This document shows, piece after piece, positions 58,465-64,000 of a DNA stretch of 64,000 nt; position 1 is the first letter of the stretch, and every line of letters begins with the position of its first letter. The DNA is from Pedobacter frigiditerrae (GTDB taxonomy: Bacteria > Bacteroidota > Bacteroidia > Sphingobacteriales > Sphingobacteriaceae), in the NCBI RefSeq assembly GCF_032678705.1, contig NZ_JAVTSS010000002.1:1178001-1242000 (forward strand), in the 5' to 3' direction. Below the pieces are notes generated by a model. That model saw only the letters and a program-made list of their open reading frames with translations. It was not told where the DNA came from and ran no database searches. The position numbers were made by a program, and so were the translations under genes.

Positions 58465-60960
58465 ATGAACAATTGGTTTAAAAATAATGGCACTCACTTA
58501 GCCATCATTGCAATATTTGTAGTTATTTCTTTTGCTTATTTCTTTAAGCCTTTACTAGATGGTCACGTATTATCACAAAGTGATGTGATACAGGCTAAGG
58601 CTATGCAAAAGGAAATCATGGAGTATAAGGACAAAGATGGTAAAGGGCCACTTTGGACAAATCAAATGTTTGGTGGTATGCCAGCTTACCAAATCTGGGT
58701 ACAATACGCATATAACGGAGCTACTTATGGTATTGCATTAATTACAAAAACTTTTCCAACTCCAGTTGGCACAGTGTTATTACTGTTAGTAGGCGCTTAC
58801 TTTTTGTTTATTACTTTAAAAATAAATCCTTGGCTTGCTGCGGCAGGGGCCGTTGCCTTTGCCTTTACCACCTATAACTTTGTGTTAATTGCAACAGGTC
58901 ACAGCAACAAAGCTTTAGCTATAGGATTTTTTGCTCCAATTATAGCAGGGCTGATTTTAACCTTACGAGGTAAATATTGGCTTGGGGCAAGTTTAACGGC
59001 ATTATTTTTAGCTCTCGAAATAAGGGCAAACCACGTTCAAATGACCTATTACCTATTGCTTTCTATTCTTATTTTCATGGGAATTGAAATCTATCAGGCT
59101 TATAAAAACAAAACATTGCCAGCTTTAGGGAAAGCCATTAGTTTCTTAGGCGCTGCGGTTGTTATTGCAGTAATGGTTAATGCCAGTTTGCTATGGACCA
59201 CCTCAGAATATGCAAAGGAAACTAATCGTGGTAAATCTAATTTAACTAGTACATCCACTGAGAAGGAGTCTGGTATGACTAAAGAATATGCTTATGGTTG
59301 GAGCCAAGGTGTAGGTGAGAGTTTTACCTTCCTTATTCCAGATTTGTATGGTGGCGCAACAAGCATCGACCAGTTGGTGAAACCAGAAAGTCATTTGTAC
59401 AAAGCGGTGGCTGAAAATGTTACAGGTGGCGACCCTAAAGCAACAACAGATGCAATAGGTTACTTAGGACAACAGTTAAATATGCAACAATATTGGGGCG
59501 AGAAACCTGGTACATCTGGTGGGTATTATTTTGGTGCCATAATCTGTTTCTTATTTGTATTCGGATTGTTTATCGTTCGTAGTCGTTTAAAATGGTGGAT
59601 TTTAGCTACAACAGTATTGTTCATCCTTTTATCATTCGGGAAAAATTTCCCATACGTTTCAGACTTATTTTATAACTATTTCCCACTTTATAATAAATTC
59701 AGAGCTGTAGAATCAATTCTGGCCGTTGTAGGTTTATTGGTCCCTGTTTTGGCTTTCCTTGCGATTAAAGAAGCACAAGAAGGAAATATCGACCAGAAAA
59801 CTTTAATCAAAAAATTAACTTGGTCTGCAGGCATAACTGGCGGATTCGCTTTAATAGTCGCTGTGATACCAACGTTATTCTTCAGTTTTAAAACGAATAA
59901 TCATACAGAAATTTTAGCAGCGCTAACTCAGGTTTTAAAGAACGACGCTAGTATGGCGCATAAGATTGCCGATGCATTAATTCAAGACCGTATTTCAATT
60001 GCAAGAGCAGATGCCATTCGTGCATTTTTGTTTATTGCCATTGCTTTTGGAATAGTTTGGGCATTCATCACTAAAAAGCTGAATATGCAATTGGCTTTTG
60101 GCTTATTGGCCTTTGCTGTTTTAATCGACATGTGGCAAGTAGACCGTCGTTATTTAAATAACACGAGCTTTAAAAGTAAATCTGATATGAATGCAGATTT
60201 ACAACCTCGTGATGTAGATACATTTATTGAAGCAGATAAAGACCCTAACTTTAGGGTTTATGACCAATCAATTCCAACATTTACAAGCGCCAATGCTTCA
60301 AGGTTCCACAAGACTGTAGGTGGTTACCATGCTGCAAAACTGAAAAGATTTGATGAGTTAATTCAAAATCAATTCTCGAAAAGTGTAAACCAAGATGTTT
60401 TGGATATGTTAAATACCAAATACTTCATTACACAAGATCCTCAAAATGGTTCTTTCAAAATGTCTAGAAATCCAACTGCTTTAGGTAATGCTTGGATAGT
60501 GCAAGGTGTACAGTTTGTAAAAAATGCTGATGAGGAAATGAAAGCCATTAGCAGTTTTGATCCTAAGCAAGAAGCAATTGTAGATGAGCAATACAAAAAA
60601 CTAATTGACACTACACGTTTAGGTGCTGACCCAACTGCATTTATCAAGATGGAAAAATATCATCCTGATCATATCGAATATTCATATAGTGCCCCTAGGG
60701 ATGTAATAGCTGTCTTTTCGGAGATATACTATGATAAAGGATGGAATATGTACATTGATGGAAAAGAGAAGCCATATTTTAGAGCAGACTACGTTTTAAG
60801 AGCTGCTCAATTAGAGGCTGGTAACCACAGGGTGGAGTTTAAATTTGAGCCTAAATCTTATTATACAGGAGAAAAAATCTCATTAGCTGGTTCTATTTTA
60901 TTAATCGCATTTTTAGGTTTTGGAATTTATACCGATAACAAGAAAAAGAAAGTAGCTTAG
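58465..60960 (+). CDS. YfhO-family membrane glycosyltransferase-like protein
   Basis: Large polytopic protein (831 aa), about 12 hydrophobic helices, then a C-terminal non-membrane beta-type domain (about residues 600-790) and a final helix. Early motif FKPLLDGHVLSQSDVIQ and NQMFGGMPAYQIW are typical of YfhO proteins, GT-C-like lipid-dependent transferases needed for glycosylation of lipids or teichoic acids in Gram-positives. The Bacteroidota role is unknown. A stand-alone gene with its own -7 element. Confidence 0.87.
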   Translation: MNNWFKNNGTHLAIIAIFVVISFAYFFKPLLDGHVLSQSDVIQAKAMQKEIMEYKDKDGKGPLWTNQMFGGMPAYQIWVQYAYNGATYGIALITKTFPTPVGTVLLLLVGAYFLFITLKINPWLAAAGAVAFAFTTYNFVLIATGHSNKALAIGFFAPIIAGLILTLRGKYWLGASLTALFLALEIRANHVQMTYYLLLSILIFMGIEIYQAYKNKTLPALGKAISFLGAAVVIAVMVNASLLWTTSEYAKETNRGKSNLTSTSTEKESGMTKEYAYGWSQGVGESFTFLIPDLYGGATSIDQLVKPESHLYKAVAENVTGGDPKATTDAIGYLGQQLNMQQYWGEKPGTSGGYYFGAIICFLFVFGLFIVRSRLKWWILATTVLFILLSFGKNFPYVSDLFYNYFPLYNKFRAVESILAVVGLLVPVLAFLAIKEAQEGNIDQKTLIKKLTWSAGITGGFALIVAVIPTLFFSFKTNNHTEILAALTQVLKNDASMAHKIADALIQDRISIARADAIRAFLFIAIAFGIVWAFITKKLNMQLAFGLLAFAVLIDMWQVDRRYLNNTSFKSKSDMNADLQPRDVDTFIEADKDPNFRVYDQSIPTFTSANASRFHKTVGGYHAAKLKRFDELIQNQFSKSVNQDVLDMLNTKYFITQDPQNGSFKMSRNPTALGNAWIVQGVQFVKNADEEMKAISSFDPKQEAIVDEQYKKLIDTTRLGADPTAFIKMEKYHPDHIEYSYSAPRDVIAVFSEIYYDKGWNMYIDGKEKPYFRADYVLRAAQLEAGNHRVEFKFEPKSYYTGEKISLAGSILLIAFLGFGIYTDNKKKKVA

Positions 60961-61034
60961 TAAGCGTTTTTCGTCAGCCGTTTTTCGGCTGTCGAGCAAT
61001 GAGCAACTAAAAGCTGATCGAGTTAATATTATTT
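60961..61034. other. Start of the YfhO-to-phosphoesterase gap
   Basis: No gene. The words CGTTTTTCG, GTTTTTCGGCTGTCGAG form a short hairpin near 60966-61000. The full 415-nt gap to 61375 holds a terminator, word-like repeats and one 30-codon ORF. Confidence 0.4.
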
Positions 61035-61079
61035 AGCCGCAGATTCGCAGATTTTATCTGTAAATCTGTGGCTTTTTTA
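61035..61079 (+). terminator. Terminator (GCCGCAGATT stem)
   Basis: AGCCGCAGATT pairs with AATCTGTGGCT (one G-U wobble), 17-nt loop, followed by a T-run. Ends the YfhO transcript. Confidence 0.8.
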
Positions 61080-61090
61080 TTTAAGCATTT

Positions 61091-61145
61091 CTCGTTTGTC
61101 CTCTGCCGTTTGTCGAACAACGAACAACGAATAACGCTCAACGAA
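61091..61145. repeat. CGTTTGTC / CGAACAACG word repeat
   Basis: CTCGTTTGTC, GTTTGTCGAACAACG, AACGCTCAACGA words match the inverted repeat at 24680-24730. Imperfect here. It lies between the terminator and the small ORF. Confidence 0.45.
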
Positions 61146-61213
61146 ATTCATAACCTCCACTTAACATGTTGTTAATCTATCATTTGCAGTTTTGTAGATG
61201 TAAAAACAACAAT

Positions 61214-61306
61214 ATGCCAGAATTATTTTTAGCTGTTTGTGTAATTGTAATCATCGCTTTTTTCTTTAGTCCGTATGAGTTGACTATGGAGGAAGAAGAA
61301 GATTGA
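61214..61306 (+). CDS. Possible 30-residue membrane peptide
   Basis: MPELFLAVCVIVIIAFFF forms a single hydrophobic helix, then SPYELTMEEEED, an acidic tail. A TATCATTTG-like element (one base longer than TAnnTTTG) lies about 35 nt upstream, and the next gene starts 69 nt after the stop. It is too short for confidence but has the layout of small regulatory membrane peptides. Confidence 0.35.
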   Translation: MPELFLAVCVIVIIAFFFSPYELTMEEEED

Positions 61307-61375
61307 CACAATCATTTCCTTAAAAATAGATGTCAGTTTGCTGGCAATGAGCTTTTTATCACCAAAATTTAGCAT

Positions 61376-62227
61376 ATGGAAAAGAGAGAAGTAGAAATTG
61401 TAGTCATTTCTGATGTACACTTAGGTACCTACGGCTGTCATGCCAAAGAGCTCTTAAAATACCTTAAAAGCATCAAGCCAAAAAAGATTGTCCTCAATGG
61501 TGATATCATTGATATTTGGCAGTTTAGTAAAAGATACTGGCCAGAAACACACATGAAAGTCATTAGAAAGTTGATGAAGTTTGTTGTTGAAGGTGTGCCT
61601 GTTTATTATTTAACAGGAAACCACGATGAGTTATTAAGGAAGTTCGCTGATTTACACATGGGCGCTTTTCATTTACAAAATAAGTTGGTATTAGATATTG
61701 ATGGTAAGAAGGGTTGGTTTTTTCATGGTGATGTTTTTGACGTAACCATGCAACATTCTAAATGGCTCGCAAAAATGGGTGCAATTGGTTATGATAGCTT
61801 AATCTTAATCAACAGCTTTGTTAATTGGTGTTTGGCTTTAATTGGTAGACAAAAAATGAGTTTTTCCCAAAAGATAAAAGCCAAATTTAAGGACGCTGTA
61901 AAATTCATCAATAGTTTTGAGCAAACAGCTGCCGAACTAGCAATCGAAAAAGGTTATGAGTATGTAGTTTGTGGGCATATTCATCAAGCAGAAAATAGAA
62001 AAATAACAACCGAACTCGGTGATGTTATCTATTTGAACAGTGGCGATTGGGTAGAAAGTTTAACTGCTTTGGAGTATGCAAACAAAGAGTGGAAAATATT
62101 TAGATACAACCACAAGGATTTCGAAAAAGATGAGGTTGAATTAGGGGAGTTGTCTGATAGCGAGGATTTACATAGCAAGCTAAATATTAACACCTTATTA
62201 GAAAAGATTAAATTGGAGATTGTGTAG
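61376..62227 (+). CDS. Metallophosphoesterase, UDP-2,3-diacylglucosamine hydrolase-like
   Basis: Calcineurin-like metallophosphoesterase similar to LpxH-type enzymes of lipid A synthesis. Metal motifs are all present: DVHLGTYG (DxH), NGDIIDIW (GD), GNHDE, HGDVFD and GHIHQAE (GHxH). 283 aa. 28 nt before a MurG-like glycosyltransferase. In this phylum, LpxH-like proteins are sometimes other phosphoesterases, so lipid A specificity is likely, not proven. Confidence 0.88.
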   Translation: MEKREVEIVVISDVHLGTYGCHAKELLKYLKSIKPKKIVLNGDIIDIWQFSKRYWPETHMKVIRKLMKFVVEGVPVYYLTGNHDELLRKFADLHMGAFHLQNKLVLDIDGKKGWFFHGDVFDVTMQHSKWLAKMGAIGYDSLILINSFVNWCLALIGRQKMSFSQKIKAKFKDAVKFINSFEQTAAELAIEKGYEYVVCGHIHQAENRKITTELGDVIYLNSGDWVESLTALEYANKEWKIFRYNHKDFEKDEVELGELSDSEDLHSKLNINTLLEKIKLEIV

Positions 62228-62255
62228 AGCAAAAAAATACAGATATTAGCCAACG

Positions 62256-63242
62256 ATGAAGATACTTTACGCCATACAAGGCACCGGAAATGGACACGTT
62301 AGCAGAGCAAGGGAAATCGTTCCGTTATTGCAAAAGCATGGCGATTTAGATATCTTAATTTCGGGTACACAAGCGGATGTAAAATTGGCTCAAGAAGTTA
62401 AATTTCAACTGCATGGTTTCAGTTTTATTTTTGGTAAAAAAGGTGGGGTAGACCATTTCAAGACTTGGAAGAATATGAATTTATTTCGTTTCAAGAAAGA
62501 CATGAGTGCTGTACCACTTAAAGACTATAACCTTATCATTAACGATTTTGAACCTGTAACTGCTTGGGCTTGCAAAAGTCAGGGCATAGAAAGTGTTTCT
62601 CTTAGTCACCAAGCTTCTTTCAAATCTAAAAAAGTACCTAGACCCAGAACCATTGATTGGGGTAAGTTAATATTAAGTCGCTATGCGCCAACAACTCATC
62701 ACATTGGCTTTCATTTCGAAAGATACGATGACTTTATTTACACACCAGTAATAAGAAGTGAAATAAGAGAATTGGTGAACACAAATTTAGGACATTATAC
62801 CGTTTATCTTCCCGCCATAGACGATAGGGATTTAGTAAAATTACTTAAACTAATTCCCTCAGTCCGCTGGGAGGTTTTCTCAAAACATACAAAAACGGGT
62901 TATAACGATGGAAATGTTTTTGTTGAACCAGTAAACAATATAAAATTTAATCAAAGTATGGCCAGTTCTGCTGGGCTATTTACTGGCGGAGGTTTTGAGG
63001 GGCCAGCAGAGGCATTATTTCTAGGGAAAAAGCTGCTGGTGGCGCCAATGAGATTTCAATACGAACAACAGTGTAATGCCTATGCGCTAAAGGAGCTAGG
63101 TTTGCCAGTGATCTGGGGTAGCAATAGAAATTGGTTGCCTATTTTAAAAGGTTTTGTAGCCAATACACAATCACATCAATTTAACTTCCCAGACGAAACT
63201 GCGGAAATTGTGGCTAATGTGGTAAACAAGTATGCAAGGTAA
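62256..63242 (+). CDS. MurG-like GT-B glycosyltransferase
   Basis: GT-B transferase. N-terminal IQGTGNGHVSRAREIVPLL gives the glycine loop with HxxR, and the C-terminal half has TGGGFEGPAEALFLGKKLLV with a Glu close to the donor-binding region. 328 aa. Directly downstream of the LpxH-like gene, so a shared lipid or glycan intermediate is likely; the acceptor is unknown. Confidence 0.84.
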   Translation: MKILYAIQGTGNGHVSRAREIVPLLQKHGDLDILISGTQADVKLAQEVKFQLHGFSFIFGKKGGVDHFKTWKNMNLFRFKKDMSAVPLKDYNLIINDFEPVTAWACKSQGIESVSLSHQASFKSKKVPRPRTIDWGKLILSRYAPTTHHIGFHFERYDDFIYTPVIRSEIRELVNTNLGHYTVYLPAIDDRDLVKLLKLIPSVRWEVFSKHTKTGYNDGNVFVEPVNNIKFNQSMASSAGLFTGGGFEGPAEALFLGKKLLVAPMRFQYEQQCNAYALKELGLPVIWGSNRNWLPILKGFVANTQSHQFNFPDETAEIVANVVNKYAR

Positions 63243-63500
63243 GTTATTAATTTCTCCCACAAAGTAACGTTATTCCCTCGCAGGAGGGAATCGTAATGCG
63301 GTTTTTAAAGCGTTTTACAATTCCCCTCCATTGGAGGGGTGGATGCGCAGCAGACGGGGTGGTTTTAAATCAAAGTATCCGCTAGCCAACTATCCTTCCA
63401 ACGATATAGTTTACATCGAGAGCAATCTATCAAGAATCTTCAATCAGTTGTAATCAAATTAGCGATAAATTTTTCTTTACTTTGCCGTTATTAAATCGGC
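63243..63500. other. Intergenic repeats before the DUF6427 gene
   Basis: Holds TTCCCTCGCAGGAGGGAA and CCCCTCCATTGGAGGGG hairpins plus the fragment GGATGCGCAGCAGACGGGGTGG, all known as dispersed Bacteroidota repeat words, at about 63260-63370. After that only AT-rich leader. A near -7 element (TACTTTG) at 63478-63484. Confidence 0.55.
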
Positions 63501-64000
63501 ATGATCAATCAGTTTCGAAATCTAAATCCATTAAACTTAATATTGCTTGCAGCATATACTGTTTTTATGCGATTGGCTATTTTTATAAATATGCCAGAAA
63601 AATTAAACTTTGAGTTTCTGGAACCTTACGCCAAGTTTTTTATCCAAATTCCGTTGTCAAACAGTTTTTCGCCAACTACAAATATATTTTTTGCTACAAT
63701 CATCGTATTTATCCAAGCCTTATTGTTCAATAGAATAATCAATAACCATGGCCTTTTAGCAAAACCAAGTTACTTGCCAGCTCTATTATACATTACAGGA
63801 TCTAGTTTATTTTTGCAGTTTTTAATATTAAGTCCGCCCCTTATTTGTAATTTTTTACTGATCTGGGTTATGGATAAATTTCTAAAGATCGGCAAAACGC
63901 CAAACGCCATGATGACCATGTTCGACGTGGGAATGATCATCGCCTTTGGGACCCTAATTTATTTCCCTTTTATTGTCTTGTTGATCATGTTATGGTTAAG
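63501..64000 (+). CDS. DUF6427 membrane protein (3' truncated by window edge)
   Basis: The frame starts at an ATG (MINQFRNLNPLNLILL) and stays open to the right edge: 166 codons. At least five hydrophobic segments: INQFRNLNPLNLILLAA, FATIIVFIQALLF, LLYITGSSLFLQF, ICNFLLIWVMDKF and FPFIVLLIMLWL. The layout matches DUF6427 proteins of this family. The role is unknown and the C-terminus is missing from the window. Confidence 0.72.
   Translation, partial: MINQFRNLNPLNLILLAAYTVFMRLAIFINMPEKLNFEFLEPYAKFFIQIPLSNSFSPTTNIFFATIIVFIQALLFNRIINNHGLLAKPSYLPALLYITGSSLFLQFLILSPPLICNFLLIWVMDKFLKIGKTPNAMMTMFDVGMIIAFGTLIYFPFIVLLIMLWL

Noticed and set aside
1..64000. CRISPR array, tRNA, rRNA, prophage, transposase or integrase
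   Set aside because: Read for evenly spaced repeats, cloverleaf-like pieces and typical mobile-element protein motifs; none seen. The direct and inverted repeats found are irregular and not CRISPR-like.

Overview
The window is chromosomal DNA of a Bacteroidota, most likely a Sphingobacteriaceae close to Pedobacter. This rests on family content (GldJ and PorV of the gliding/type IX secretion machinery, DUF6427, DUF4834, DUF6702, YfhO, Bacteroidota-type Crp/Fnr regulators), low G+C, almost no Shine-Dalgarno sites, and several matches to the Bacteroidota -7 promoter element TAnnTTTG just upstream of genes. No rRNA, tRNA, CRISPR array, phage module, transposase or integrase was seen.

Layout. 1-9.4 kb: the 3' part of a complex I operon, nuoF (cut by the left edge) to nuoN, with a palindromic repeat between nuoI and nuoJ. 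9.4-14 kb: DedA-family protein, inorganic pyrophosphatase, CNNM/CorC-type protein, rsmE, DUF4159 protein and a biotin carrier protein, closed by a strong bidirectional terminator. 14-17.6 kb: gldJ diverging from porV, then ispF. 17.8-20.2 kb: pirin, YceI, a Crp/Fnr regulator and a 53-residue FeoB-associated-type Cys protein. 20.3-26.5 kb: an uncharacterised amidoligase cluster made of two ATP-grasp-like proteins, a class I glutamine amidotransferase, a GCS2 carboxylate-amine ligase and two related esterases. 26.5-34.9 kb: single genes (NTF2-like, Kv-type channel, Crp/Fnr plus hydrolase, typA, lipid A-type acyltransferase, SDR, thioredoxin-like, DJ-1/PfpI). 35-45.2 kb: surface glycan genes (three glycosyltransferases, two methyltransferases, a flippase) around a tricorn-like S41 protease. 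45.2-50.4 kb: a lipoprotein with three copies of a His/Cys motif, DinB-like protein, HAD nucleotidase, a DUF2442/DUF4160 pair, upp and a polysaccharide deacetylase-like protein. 49.9-53.5 kb: DUF6702, HupE/UreJ and M1 aminopeptidase. 53.8-64 kb: uvrB, an RDD membrane pair, a ywbE/uvrB chimeric relic, YwbE, a stand-alone TonB-plug-like protein, DUF4834, YfhO, an LpxH-like phosphoesterase, a MurG-like glycosyltransferase and the 5' part of a DUF6427 gene.

How the genes work together. Most of the window is housekeeping and envelope biology: respiration, lipid A and glycan assembly, type IX secretion, proteolysis and oxidative or xenobiotic stress. The best candidate for an undescribed system is the amidoligase cluster, whose enzyme set predicts ATP-dependent amide-bond assembly of a small peptide-like metabolite with dedicated hydrolases. 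The other striking layer is intergenic: several families of imperfect palindromic repeats lie at gene ends, inside the nuo operon, and even within one signal-peptide coding region.

Limits: all family assignments are from reading protein motifs, with no database search. Gene starts were chosen by eye from ATG/TTG choice, promoter position and family-like N-termini.
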